Shown here: in pieces, positions 35,097 through 43,719 of the stretch
Position numbering within the stretch: the first letter of the stretch is position 1
Layout: the number at the start of each line of letters is the position of its first letter
Origin: G963668605 sp963793625
GTDB lineage: Bacteria > Acidobacteriota > Terriglobia > Bryobacterales > Bryobacteraceae
Direction of reading: 5' to 3'
NCBI GenBank assembly: GCA_963793625.1
Contig: CAWCAT010000027.1
Span: forward strand, 62,001-126,000
Length of the DNA: 64,000 nt
Made by a program: the position numbers and the translations under genes
Notes under the pieces: generated by a model
The model's database searches: none
Told to the model about the DNA's origin: nothing
Seen by the model: only the letters and a program-made list of their open reading frames with translations

Positions 35097-36587
35097 ATGT
35101 CGAACAGACTCACATTAGGAAACAAACTGCTGTTATGCTTCGGCGCCATGCTGGCACTTGCACTGGCGCTCGGAATCGGATCGCTATATTCCGTCTATGG
35201 CCTGAGCAGCGAACTCGATCACACGATTACGTACACCGCGAAGAAGCAGATGCTAGCGGGACGCATCAGCACGGCGACGGCAGACATGGTTCGCCGTGAA
35301 AACGAACTGATCCTGCGCAGCATGTTGCAGGATACTGCGCGCATGGATCAGAGCAAGCGCGGCTACTCTGAGGATGTCGAACGTATCCGTCAGAGCATGC
35401 GCGAGTTTGAACCGCTGGTCGAAACCGATGCTGGCCGCAAGTCGCTTCGTGATGCGGGCGCGGCGCTGGACGCGTCGGCCCAGGCGCATGAGCAAATGGT
35501 GCAATTTCTCTCCGCACAGCAGGGTGATTTGGCATTGAAGCTGTTCAGCGACAAAGTCCTGCCGCTCTCCGAATCGATGAGCAGGAACGCGGATGACATG
35601 GTGCGCGCACAAGCGGAACTGATGAAAGAAGGGGCAAAAAGCGCGTCGGACCTGAAGGCGCGCAGTAATACTATCGCGACCGGACTCATCGTGCTCTCGC
35701 TGGTGATGGGAACCGTCATCTTCTTCCTGGTGCGGAGCACGAACATCGGCTTGCGCAATCTCGCCCTTGATCTGGCGAGCGCCTCCGAGCAGGTGACGAG
35801 CGCAGCGGGGCAGATTGCCTCGTCGAGTCAGGGGCTCGCGCAAGGCGCTTCAGAACAGGCGGCGTCGCTGGAAGAGACTTCAGCATCGACCGAAGAGATG
35901 TCGTCGATGACGCGTCGCAACGCCGAGAACTCGAACTCGGCGGCCGGCGTGGTAGGCGAGGCGGGCCGGCGTGTGGAAGAGGCCAATCGGAATCTGGCGC
36001 AACTGGTCACTTCGATGGGCGAAATCAATACGTCCAGCGAGAAGATCTCGAAGATCATCAAGGTAATCGATGAGATCGCGTTCCAGACCAACATTCTGGC
36101 GTTGAACGCGGCTGTCGAAGCAGCGCGCGCGGGTGAAGCGGGGCTGGGCTTTGCTGTTGTCGCGGACGAAGTACGCAACCTCGCGCAACGCTGCGCGCAG
36201 GCCGCCAAAGACACAGCCGGACTGATCGAGGAGTCGATCGCCAGGACGACTGACGGCGGCGGCCGCCTGCGACAGATGGAGACGTCAATCATCGGCATCA
36301 CCGACGACGCCTCGAAGATCAAGACGCTGGTTGATGAGGTCAACCTGGGCAGCCAGGAGCAATCGCGCGGCATCGAACAGATCGCGCGCGCGATCGTCGA
36401 AATGGAGAAGGTGACGCAGCGTACGGCGGCGAATGCGGAAGAGAGCGCATCGGCCGGTGAAGAGTTGAACTCGCAGGCCAATCAGTTGATGCAGCTTGTT
36501 CATGACCTGCGCGAACTGGTTGGGGGCGAACAGCACGTGGCAACGAAGAGAGTCGCCCGCTCACCAAAGGCCCACGCTTTAGGGTAG
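35097..36587 (+). CDS. Methyl-accepting chemotaxis protein
   Basis: Two membrane segments (about 14-34 and 190-212) bracket a four-helix-bundle periplasmic sensor. The cytoplasmic coiled coil starts directly after TM2 and reaches the signalling tip EIAFQTNILALNAAVEAARAGE at about residues 325-346; glutamate/glutamine pairs on both arms are candidate methylation sites. A HAMP domain is short or missing: only about 15 residues separate TM2 from the first coiled-coil heptads. ATG 35097 follows CGGAG. It lies 31 bases after the PduT-like gene, so it could be transcribed with the operon and sense a compartment substrate, which is inference. Confidence 0.88.
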   Translation: MSNRLTLGNKLLLCFGAMLALALALGIGSLYSVYGLSSELDHTITYTAKKQMLAGRISTATADMVRRENELILRSMLQDTARMDQSKRGYSEDVERIRQSMREFEPLVETDAGRKSLRDAGAALDASAQAHEQMVQFLSAQQGDLALKLFSDKVLPLSESMSRNADDMVRAQAELMKEGAKSASDLKARSNTIATGLIVLSLVMGTVIFFLVRSTNIGLRNLALDLASASEQVTSAAGQIASSSQGLAQGASEQAASLEETSASTEEMSSMTRRNAENSNSAAGVVGEAGRRVEEANRNLAQLVTSMGEINTSSEKISKIIKVIDEIAFQTNILALNAAVEAARAGEAGLGFAVVADEVRNLAQRCAQAAKDTAGLIEESIARTTDGGGRLRQMETSIIGITDDASKIKTLVDEVNLGSQEQSRGIEQIARAIVEMEKVTQRTAANAEESASAGEELNSQANQLMQLVHDLRELVGGEQHVATKRVARSPKAHALG

Positions 36588-36598
36588 AGTTACTTTTG

Positions 36599-37135
36599 AT
36601 GGCGCAGCGTGGGCCCCGAGTTCCGCAGTTGTTGGATGCACATAAGCTTGAGGCCTACGGACTGCGCCTTTTGTATGGCCGGGCGATGTCTATTGGCGAG
36701 CTGACTGAGAAGCTCAAACGTAAAGCGGAGAACCCCGCGGACATCGATGCGGTGCTGACCAAGCTGAAGACGTACAACTTCCTCGACGACAAGAAGTACG
36801 CCGACATGCTGGCAACTTCCCGCAAGGAAAATCAGGGCATCGGCAAGGGGCGCGTGCTGCGTGAATTGCGGCAGCGGCGCGTGGCTCCGGCGCTTGCGAA
36901 AGAGTCTGTCGAAAAAGCGTACTCCGGCGCGGACGAAGTCGAAATGATCGAAGCGTTTCTCAAGCGCAAGTTCCGCAATGTCAAGATGGCGGAATATCTG
37001 GCGGAAGAGAAACACCTCGCCTCTGCTTATAGGAAGTTGATTTACTCGGGATTCAGTTCCAGCAATTCCATCAAGGTCCTCAAACGCTATGCGGAGCGTG
37101 CAGAGGACCTTGAAGATTCTGCGCTTGAGAGTTAG
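36599..37135 (+). CDS. recX: RecX regulatory protein
   Basis: The product contains three-helix RecX repeats: AYGLRLLYGRAMSIGELTEKLKRKA, LKTYNFLDDKKYADMLATSR and a third repeat to the end. RecX binds inside the RecA filament and restrains it. The start ATG at 36599 follows GGGTAGAG; TTG at 36596 is an alternative. recA is not adjacent. Its stop codon overlaps the stop of the convergent FAH gene by three bases. Confidence 0.82.
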   Translation: MAQRGPRVPQLLDAHKLEAYGLRLLYGRAMSIGELTEKLKRKAENPADIDAVLTKLKTYNFLDDKKYADMLATSRKENQGIGKGRVLRELRQRRVAPALAKESVEKAYSGADEVEMIEAFLKRKFRNVKMAEYLAEEKHLASAYRKLIYSGFSSSNSIKVLKRYAERAEDLEDSALES

Positions 37136-37953
37136 ATCAAAACGGCGGAGTTGCGCAGTTCGCCTATCTGGGGCGTGCTGATAATGACGACATCGCCTGG
37201 CTGTAATGCGGCATCTTCCTTGACGATGATCCCGGTCCCGGTCAGCAGAACGGAACCGGACGGCACAGGGTTGGAGCGCAACAGATACCCGACGAGGTAT
37301 TCGATCTTGCGAGCCAGCCGCGACGTGGATACGCTGCCCGTAAATATGGTCTCTTCACCACGTGTCACCGCACACGTGATTTCCAGGTTGTATGGATCCG
37401 GCAACTGATCCGGCGTAACGAAGACCGGGCCGAGCGCGCAACAGCCTGTGTAGACCTTCGACTGCGGCAAGTAAAGCGGATTCTCACGCTCGATGTCCCA
37501 CGCCGAAACGTCGTTGGCGAGCGTATAGCCCAGGATCTGGCCGTTCTTTCCGAGCAGAACCGCGAGTTCGGGTTCTGGCGCGGTGAACTTCGAATCCTGG
37601 CGGATGCCGATGTTCTTGTTCAATCCGACACAGACGCGCGCGGTGCCCTTGAAGAAGATCTCGGGGCGATCCGCCTTGTGTACGTGTGCGTAGAAGCCTT
37701 CGCGAGTTCCATGTTCACCATCGCGAAATTCCGCGCTGGTCTGGTAGGTGCATCCACAGGCCCACACTTCTTTCGGGTGGATCGGAATAATTGGTGGCGT
37801 TTGGACGTGGTGCGTCGTCGCCTGCTGTAGAGCTAACTCCTGCAGCGGAATCTTCTCGACTTCTGAACGGGTGATGAGTTCCTGAAGCGTGTGATCCGGA
37901 ATCGGGCGAGCACCGGCTGCATCAAAATCGCAGCCATCACCTGATTGTTCCAT
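37132..37953 (-). CDS. FAH-superfamily 2-keto-3-deoxy-pentonate dehydratase-like enzyme
   Basis: The C-terminal domain has the FAH fold with metal and substrate residues: ACGCTYQTSAEFR, IFFKGTARVCVG, RQDSKFTAPEPELAVLL, LGYTLANDVSAWDIE and GTGIIVKEDAALQPGDVV. Length is 273. FAH-family members of this sort dehydrate 2-keto-3-deoxy-D-arabinonate to alpha-ketoglutarate semialdehyde in Weimberg-type pentose oxidation. The gene upstream on the same strand, 35 bases away, encodes the dehydrogenase that would take the next step, so the two form a plausible unit. Fumarylacetoacetase or acylpyruvase activity remains possible. Confidence 0.82.
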   Translation of the reverse strand: MEQSGDGCDFDAAGARPIPDHTLQELITRSEVEKIPLQELALQQATTHHVQTPPIIPIHPKEVWACGCTYQTSAEFRDGEHGTREGFYAHVHKADRPEIFFKGTARVCVGLNKNIGIRQDSKFTAPEPELAVLLGKNGQILGYTLANDVSAWDIERENPLYLPQSKVYTGCCALGPVFVTPDQLPDPYNLEITCAVTRGEETIFTGSVSTSRLARKIEYLVGYLLRSNPVPSGSVLLTGTGIIVKEDAALQPGDVVIISTPQIGELRNSAVLI

Positions 37954-37988
37954 TTAATCTGTCCCAGTTGCATTGGATATTTCTTGAC

Positions 37989-39434
37989 CTAGTATTTCAG
38001 ATAAACCGTCTTGTAGTCGGAATAGAACTCCATAGCGGCGGGACCCTGTTCTTTCGGGCCGAAGCTGGAATCTTTTGTGCCACCGAACGGCAATTGGTAT
38101 TCTACTCCAGCGCTCGGCAAATTCACAGTCAGCAAACCAGCCTCGCTGCGATAGATATACTCGAAAGCCCGTGAGATGTTGCTGGTCTGGATCGAGGAAG
38201 ACAGACCAAACGGGATGTTATTCGCTATGCGCATGGCATCTTCAAAGTCTTTCGCCTTCATTACTGCGAGCACCGGACCGAAGACTTCTTCCTGCGCGAG
38301 CGTGTGCGATTCCTGCACGTCGGCGAAGATTGTCGGCTCGACGAAGTAGCCCTTGTCGTAAGCACCGCCGGTGAGGCGATTGCCGCCGATCTTCGGAGCT
38401 CCAATTTCTTTTCGACCAATCTCGATGTACTTGAGATCTGTGTCCAACTGCGCCTGGTCGACGGCGGGACCGATATGTACATCCGGGTCCATGCCATTGC
38501 CGACCTTCAGCTTCTTCGTGCGCTCGACAAGCGCATCGACGAAGCGGTCATAGATCGACTCTTCGACGATCGCGCGACTGGTAGCCGTGCATTTCTGGCC
38601 AGTGGAGAAGAACGCGGCGTTGACGACATTCTCGACCGCTGAATTGAAATCGGCATCGGCCAGCACGATGGTCGGATTCTTACCGCCCATTTCGAGCTGG
38701 ATACGAAGATGGCGTTTGGACGCCTCGCCATGCAGCCAGTTGCCGACCTGGCACGAGCCAGTAAAGGACACGGCCTTGAGCGGAGCGGCCTTGACCAGCG
38801 CCGATCCCAATGTACCGCCCGAGCCTGAGACAAGGTTCACAACACCCTTGGGAATGCCGGCTTCGTGGCACGCTTCGACGATGCGCCAGGCACTCAGAGG
38901 CGCGGCCGAAGCCGGCTTAAGAACGACGGTGTTACCCGCGACCAATGCGGGCGCTAGCTTCCATGCGGGAATCGCGCTGGGGAAGTTCCATGGGGTCACG
39001 AGCCCGACGACGCCGATGGGCTTTCGAATCGCGAACATGTGGACGCGATCGCGCTCGGACGGAACCAGAAATCCCGGCATGCGCGATCCCTCGCCCGCGA
39101 AGTAGCGGAAGATGTTGATCGCGCGCCGCACCTCGCCCTTCGCCTCGGGAAGCGTCTTGCCTTCTTCGCGGGTCATCTCCGCAGAGATCAGCTCAAACTT
39201 CTTGTCCAGGATGTCGGCGGCCTTGAACAGCAGCGCGCCGCGAGCGGGCGCCGCCATCGCTGACCATGCGGGCAGTGCTGCGTGCGCGGCTTCAGCAGCC
39301 GCGTCGATATCGGCCACAGTGCCACTGCCGAAGAGTCCAACGACTTCGTCAGTGTTGGCGGGGTTGCGATTCTCGAACGTGCTGCCAGCAACCCATTCGC
39401 CGTTGATGTAGTTCCGAAAAGTCTCAGTGCTCAT
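37989..39434 (-). CDS. Aldehyde dehydrogenase, probably alpha-ketoglutarate semialdehyde dehydrogenase
   Basis: All ALDH landmarks are present in 481 residues: GVVGLVTPWNFPSAIPAWKLAPAL, KPASAAPLSA, SFTGSCQVG, the glutamate-bearing LEMGGKNPTIVL, and the active-site FFSTGQKCTATSR. Ending SFGPKEQGPAAMEFYSDYKTVYLKY is typical of ketoglutarate-semialdehyde/dioxovalerate dehydrogenases. It oxidises the semialdehyde to alpha-ketoglutarate with NAD(P). Paired with the FAH dehydratase downstream it would complete the end of the Weimberg route. Ahead of the LemA operon on the same strand, with five bases between. Confidence 0.85.
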   Translation of the reverse strand: MSTETFRNYINGEWVAGSTFENRNPANTDEVVGLFGSGTVADIDAAAEAAHAALPAWSAMAAPARGALLFKAADILDKKFELISAEMTREEGKTLPEAKGEVRRAINIFRYFAGEGSRMPGFLVPSERDRVHMFAIRKPIGVVGLVTPWNFPSAIPAWKLAPALVAGNTVVLKPASAAPLSAWRIVEACHEAGIPKGVVNLVSGSGGTLGSALVKAAPLKAVSFTGSCQVGNWLHGEASKRHLRIQLEMGGKNPTIVLADADFNSAVENVVNAAFFSTGQKCTATSRAIVEESIYDRFVDALVERTKKLKVGNGMDPDVHIGPAVDQAQLDTDLKYIEIGRKEIGAPKIGGNRLTGGAYDKGYFVEPTIFADVQESHTLAQEEVFGPVLAVMKAKDFEDAMRIANNIPFGLSSSIQTSNISRAFEYIYRSEAGLLTVNLPSAGVEYQLPFGGTKDSSFGPKEQGPAAMEFYSDYKTVYLKY

Positions 39435-39438
39435 CTGG

Positions 39439-40005
39439 TTAGAATTTCACTGCGGGAGCCTGGCGCGAAGCCGGATCCGTTTTGAAATACGCGTCATTGC
39501 GCGGGAAGCCAAAGATGCTCGCGGCGATGTTGTTGGGGAACAACTCGATGGTCGTGTTGTAACGCTGTACGGTCTCGTTGTACTTACGGCGCTCGACAGC
39601 AATGCGGTTTTCCGTACCGGCCAACTCGTCTTGCAGGCGCATGAAGTTCTCATTCGACTTGATGTTCGGGTAGTTTTCGACTACAACCAGCAAGCGGCCC
39701 AATGCGCTATCGAGTGCGCCGTTGGCCTGAATCTTTTCCTGAGGCGTTCTTGCGCCTACCAGAGCGGCGCGGGCTTTAGTGACTGAATCGATTACGGACT
39801 GTTCCTGCTTGGCAAAGCCTTTCACAGTTTCCACCAGGTTAGGAATGAGGTCCGCGCGGCGTTGCAGTGCCACATCGACCTGCGCCCATGCGCCGTTGAT
39901 CGACTCACGCTGCGTGACCAGCTCGTTTCGAGTCCCTATAATCTTGCCTCCCATCACGAGCACGATCAGCAGCAGAACTCCCAGAATTACTAATCCGATT
40001 TTCAT
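39439..40005 (-). CDS. lemA: LemA family protein
   Basis: One N-terminal membrane helix (IGLVILGVLLLIVLVMGG) is followed by the LemA core: NELVTQRESINGAWAQVDVALQRRADLIPNLVETVKGFAKQE, then AIEENPNLKSNENFM-like residues near 110-120 and AVERRKYNETVQRYN near 140. LemA proteins are membrane-anchored helical bundles of unclear function, often encoded beside TPM-domain genes, as here. Start at 40005; seven bases separate it from the nucleotidyltransferase gene. Confidence 0.9.
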   Translation of the reverse strand: MKIGLVILGVLLLIVLVMGGKIIGTRNELVTQRESINGAWAQVDVALQRRADLIPNLVETVKGFAKQEQSVIDSVTKARAALVGARTPQEKIQANGALDSALGRLLVVVENYPNIKSNENFMRLQDELAGTENRIAVERRKYNETVQRYNTTIELFPNNIAASIFGFPRNDAYFKTDPASRQAPAVKF

Positions 40006-40011
40006 TTGTCC

Positions 40012-40722
40012 TCATCTCTCCAGGCGATCGACGGCGTCGATCACGGTTTCGACTTGCTTCAAATAACTTCCGAACAACAAGAAAGCTTCGGCATCCCGAG
40101 GCTTTAATTTCTCCTCCCGGAGATCCAGAAGGGTGTTAAAGGGTGCGGCGTCGATAGCGAAGTGCTCGGCCGCGCCTTCGAAGACATCCCGCTTATGCCA
40201 TTTTGCCTCAAAACCGGCTAGCAAGAGCGCGTGACGAAAAAGCGTGGCGAAAGTGGAGACGGAATCCATCAGGAGATTCAGTAACAGCTGCTTGTCCGAA
40301 ACGATTCCGCCGGCTTTCTGTCGCAAGCGCAGCAGCTTGGCGCGGAGTTCATGTTCGACCTGCGCACGATAGAACGAGTAATCAATCTGCAAATTCGAGA
40401 CAACATCGGCGCCAAACAGAATGCGGTTACGTGACTGTATGTCGCGAAATTCAATTGGGAAGCAGTCCGTGGAACCGGACACCTCCTGCTCGCTCAACAG
40501 CAATGGGGAAGGGTTACCGAGTTCGCGCCACCAGCGGAAGATGGGCTCCGCCTCACGCAACTCCTCTGGAGTGATGCGCTTCAGCGCGCAGAATATATTG
40601 ATGTCGGAAAAGCGGCCCTGATGATCGCCCATAGCAGCCGACCCATACAGCACAACCGAAACCAGACGATCACCGTACGCTTTCTTCAGTTTTTCGACTA
40701 ACTGATTCAGTACGCGTTCCAT
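40012..40722 (-). CDS. Nucleotidyltransferase-domain protein with helical C-terminus
   Basis: Residues about 20-50 hold the pol-beta-type signature GSAAMGDHQGRFSDIN: the GS dipeptide and the first aspartate are present and the second carboxylate position reads asparagine (DIN rather than DxD). The C-terminal 120 residues are helical (YRAQVEHELRAKLLRLRQK, LFRHALLLAGFEAKWHKRDVFE) and resemble HEPN-like companions of minimal nucleotidyltransferases. It may be an AMPylating or antitoxin-like enzyme, or an inactive relative. It sits between the LemA and TPM genes, all in tight order on one strand, which is not the usual composition of that operon. Confidence 0.72.
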   Translation of the reverse strand: MERVLNQLVEKLKKAYGDRLVSVVLYGSAAMGDHQGRFSDINIFCALKRITPEELREAEPIFRWWRELGNPSPLLLSEQEVSGSTDCFPIEFRDIQSRNRILFGADVVSNLQIDYSFYRAQVEHELRAKLLRLRQKAGGIVSDKQLLLNLLMDSVSTFATLFRHALLLAGFEAKWHKRDVFEGAAEHFAIDAAPFNTLLDLREEKLKPRDAEAFLLFGSYLKQVETVIDAVDRLER

Positions 40723-40734
40723 AGCAATTCTCCA

Positions 40735-41520
40735 TTACCAATCGCTTGAGGCTCCGCCGCCACCAGAGTCGCCGCCGCCAAATCCACCAAAGCCTCCACT
40801 ACCACCACCGCCGGAATCATAACCGCCGAAACCGCCGTGGCTCCCCCCGAAACCGCCACGACCCAACAGATTCCCCAGCAGCATTCCCGTGAGGAAATTG
40901 CCACCTCCTCCGCCGCTGCCCCGTGACATGAATAGCAGTAGCAGAATGACGCCGACGCCGATGAGAACAGGGATCGGAAATCCTTCCGACCGTTGAGTGC
41001 CGCGACGCCTTTCGACCGCAGGATTCGCAAGACTGACACCCTTGGCTTGCGCGATGCGTGTCCCGATTGCATTGGCGCCCAAGGCCAGGGCGTCACCGTA
41101 GCGGTTCAAGCGCAGCGCCGGACGCATTTCGCGAAGGATGCCGCCGGCTGAGCCGTCCGGAAGAATGGGTTCCAAACCGTAACCGACTTCGAGACGCGAT
41201 TTGCGCTCGTTAATTACGAGCAGGAGTAGAACGCCTTCGTCCTTGCCTTTCTTGCCAATTTTCCAGGTTCGGAACAGCGAGTTCGCAACATCTTCGACAG
41301 GTTCGCCTTCGATGGTGGGTAAAGTAACGAGCGCCATTTCGGCACCGGTGGCCTTTTCAACACGTGCGCAGTAGCTCTCCAGTTCGGCCTTGCCGGCGGC
41401 GTCAAGCACTCGTGCGAAGTCGCTTACGTAACCCTGCGGCGTGAGCGCGGCGAAGTTGACGGCAAAAGCGGATACAACAAAGAGCGCGGCGAGGGTCAGT
41501 AAGCGGAGCGGGCGGCTCAT
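40735..41520 (-). CDS. TPM-domain (YgcG-like) membrane protein
   Basis: Signal peptide (1-26), then the TPM domain: GYVSDFARVLDAAGKAELESYCARVEKATGAEMALVTLPTI, then GKKGKDEGVLLLLVINERKSRLEVGYGLEPILPDG. A transmembrane helix (FPIPVLIGVGVILLLLFM) near 188-205 is followed by a Gly/Ser-rich tail with many GGGG runs. The arrangement is typical of YgcG and of PSB32-like proteins; the function is related to envelope or photosystem repair in other organisms and unknown here. First gene of a TPM, nucleotidyltransferase, LemA unit; the ATG at 41520. Confidence 0.88.
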   Translation of the reverse strand: MSRPLRLLTLAALFVVSAFAVNFAALTPQGYVSDFARVLDAAGKAELESYCARVEKATGAEMALVTLPTIEGEPVEDVANSLFRTWKIGKKGKDEGVLLLLVINERKSRLEVGYGLEPILPDGSAGGILREMRPALRLNRYGDALALGANAIGTRIAQAKGVSLANPAVERRRGTQRSEGFPIPVLIGVGVILLLLFMSRGSGGGGGNFLTGMLLGNLLGRGGFGGSHGGFGGYDSGGGGSGGFGGFGGGDSGGGGASSDW

Positions 41521-41615
41521 GGGATGTCATCCTCAGTGTAACGGAAATGGGCCTGCGGCATTGAATCAATGAGTCATCGGGTCAACGGATCATTGAAGAA
41601 CTGGTGATTGGGCGA

Positions 41616-42206
41616 CTATTCTTTGGGAGTGTCAACTGGAGGGTACCACCACTGTTTACCGTTAGGATTTTGTAACAGTAAAGTCCCTTCTCCCTTCGTG
41701 CGCAGTCCGAGAGTAGCCATGCTCTTCAGATTTCCTCGAATCTCGAGCACCCACGCATCTATCAGCGCCTTGTCCTCGGGAGCGTGCGGCTCATTAATAC
41801 CCAGAAGGACCCTTCCATTCTCTTCTTTATCAGACATGAATAAGCGTGGTTTTCCGCTATAGGGACCCATGTCTAGTGCCATTACACCATCCTTTCCGAA
41901 AAGTTCCAGTACAGGATTCCCGGTTCCGCGAAGAGTGAGTTCTACACCTTTTCCACCGTCCTTGTCGAAGAAAGCCAGAACCGGCTGGTTCCCCTTGTTG
42001 CTGCCAAGAACGCCGATGCGTTTGCCGCTCTGATCCACGATTTCTACAGCTCGCGCCCTGATCGTAGTGGGCTCGCTCGCCTTAGCGAGGGTTGGCGAAC
42101 TCCCAAACAGCGCGCTCCGAATCTCACCGCCGACGAATCCGCCCGCCACGGCCAGGAATAGCGCGATTGTCCGGCTTCCTAGCAACGTACCTATACCGAT
42201 TGGCAT
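41616..42206 (-). CDS. Membrane-anchored beta-repeat protein of unknown function
   Basis: A single hydrophobic segment (TIALFLAVAGGFVGG, about 12-27) is followed by repeating short strands: FFDKDGGKGVELTLRG, LELFGKDGVMALDMG, LFMSDKEENGRVLLGIN and so on. The pattern of strand, glycine, strand suggests a beta-helix or trefoil-like surface protein. I know no name for it. AGGAGGAA-like bases near 42215 (GAGGAACAG on the minus strand) form the ribosome site. 196 residues. Confidence 0.6.
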   Translation of the reverse strand: MPIGIGTLLGSRTIALFLAVAGGFVGGEIRSALFGSSPTLAKASEPTTIRARAVEIVDQSGKRIGVLGSNKGNQPVLAFFDKDGGKGVELTLRGTGNPVLELFGKDGVMALDMGPYSGKPRLFMSDKEENGRVLLGINEPHAPEDKALIDAWVLEIRGNLKSMATLGLRTKGEGTLLLQNPNGKQWWYPPVDTPKE

Positions 42207-42438
42207 AAACTGTTCCTCCCCGCTAAAGCTTTACATCGATTCGCACCGCGCAACCAGAATGACACCCTGATCGTGAGACTAGTTCGAACCTCTGAATATC
42301 CGTCGAACACATCCTTCTGGCAAACATGGCGATCAGCCGAAGGGGTCTGGTTCAACCATCGGCACATGCGGCCGACTCGGAGTAGCCGTTGACCCGACCT
42401 GCTCGCGCGAGATTTCCAAAACCTGTTAGTGTAGCCGT

Positions 42439-42888
42439 ATGTTTAGAGTATCGCTTGTATTCTTGTTTACTCTGACTGGCCTGCTTGCGCAAGACATCCG
42501 ACACATCAACCCAACTGGCTTGAGCAAGTCGCCGGCATACTCGCAGGCAGTAACGGCCAAGCCTGGGACGATCGTCTGGATCTCAGGCCAAGTCGCGGCG
42601 GACGCGAAGGGCGAAGTCGTGGGCAAAGGAGATCTGAAGGCCCAGTTGAATCAGGTTTGGATGAATGTGAAAACTGCGCTGACAGCGGCAGGGGCGACGC
42701 TTCAGGACGTCGTGAAAATCAATACCTACGTGGTGAACTACAAACCTTCGATGCGGAGCGATATCCGGGATGCACGATCACGGTTCATGGGTACTGCCGA
42801 GCCACCCGCGGCTACCCTGGTTGGAGTGCAATCACTGGCATCTGAGGACTGGTTGGTGGAAATCGAGGTCACGGCAGTGATTCGATAA
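42439..42888 (+). CDS. Exported RidA-like (YjgF/YER057c/UK114) protein
   Basis: Residues 1-17 form a signal peptide (MFRVSLVFLFTLTGLLAQ); then IRHINPTGLSKSPAYSQAVTAKPGTIVWISGQVAADAKGEVVGKG leads into the RidA fold, with FMGTAEPPAATLVGVQSLASEDWLVEIEVTAVI at the end. RidA deaminates reactive 2-aminoacrylate imines in the cytoplasm; here the catalytic arginine position near the PxxR loop seems replaced (EPPAAT), and export would change the role. Alone in its orientation. Confidence 0.85.
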   Translation: MFRVSLVFLFTLTGLLAQDIRHINPTGLSKSPAYSQAVTAKPGTIVWISGQVAADAKGEVVGKGDLKAQLNQVWMNVKTALTAAGATLQDVVKINTYVVNYKPSMRSDIRDARSRFMGTAEPPAATLVGVQSLASEDWLVEIEVTAVIR

Positions 42889-43169
42889 CCCCGTTTGCTT
42901 TCGTTTTACGGAATCAAAGGTCCAATCACCGGACTAACTTCGATTGTGTTGCTGCGCTTGCGAGGCACACACCCAGACTGACGCTAACCACATCCTTAAT
43001 AACAGGGAGCGCCGTGACGGACTATTGCGTACATCTCAAACGTGCGCGTCTGCATCGTCCGACTGATCGGCAAGCCGCTCTACAGCTACAACTTCCACTG
43101 ACGAGCACTGAAAGGCGCCATCGATTCCGAAAATTCCGTAGAGCTGGACCGCGATACGATCCGATTTCT

Positions 43170-43710
43170 CGATCGAAAGAGCTGACAGCACAACTAATTT
43201 CACGCGGACACGAAGTGACAGCCGTTGTCCGGGATACATCGAAAATCAAGCTGCCCGGCGTGGTGGTGCGTCAGGGCGATGTACTCGATTTCAATAGCGT
43301 CGCCGAGACGGCAAAGGGAGCCGATGCCGCAATCAGCGCATACGCTCCGGCCGCGAATGCAGGTGACAAAGTTGGTGGAAGCAACGCGAACGATTGTCGC
43401 GGGATTGAAGCAGGCGGGTGTACAGCGATTTCTCATGGTTGGAGGAGCGGGCAGCCTGGAAGTGGCGCCAGGAGTTCAACTCCTCGATGCGCCTGCGTTT
43501 CCGGAGGAATTGAAGCCCATCGGCGTTGCTCATCGTGACGTGCTGACAGCGCTCGAAGGTTCAGGCCTCGATTGGACCAGCCTGAGTCCTGCGGCGCTTA
43601 TTCAGCCCGGCGCGCGAACTGGCAAGTTCCGGCTTAGCAAAGATGCGCTCGTTACGGATGAAAAGGGCGAGAGCCGAAATTCGGCAGAGGACTTCACGTT
43701 GGGATATTGA
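43170..43710 (+). pseudogene. Decayed NAD(P)-binding SDR/epimerase gene
   Basis: Recognisable stretches are LTAQLISRGHEVTAVVRDTSKIKLPGVVVRQGDVLD, GADAAISAYAPAANA and, one frame later, VEATRTIVAGLKQAGVQRFLMVGGAGSLEVAPGVQLLDAP, LDWTSLSPAALIQPGARTGKFRLSKDALVTDE. This is the NAD(P)H-binding atypical SDR family. The N-terminal GxxGxxG strand is missing, there is a frame change near 43365-43375, and the end is shortened (SAEDF runs straight into TLGY, omitting a helix that family members have). Three lesions make it a true pseudogene rather than a sequencing slip. Confidence 0.72.
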
Positions 43711-43719
43711 TTGAAAACG

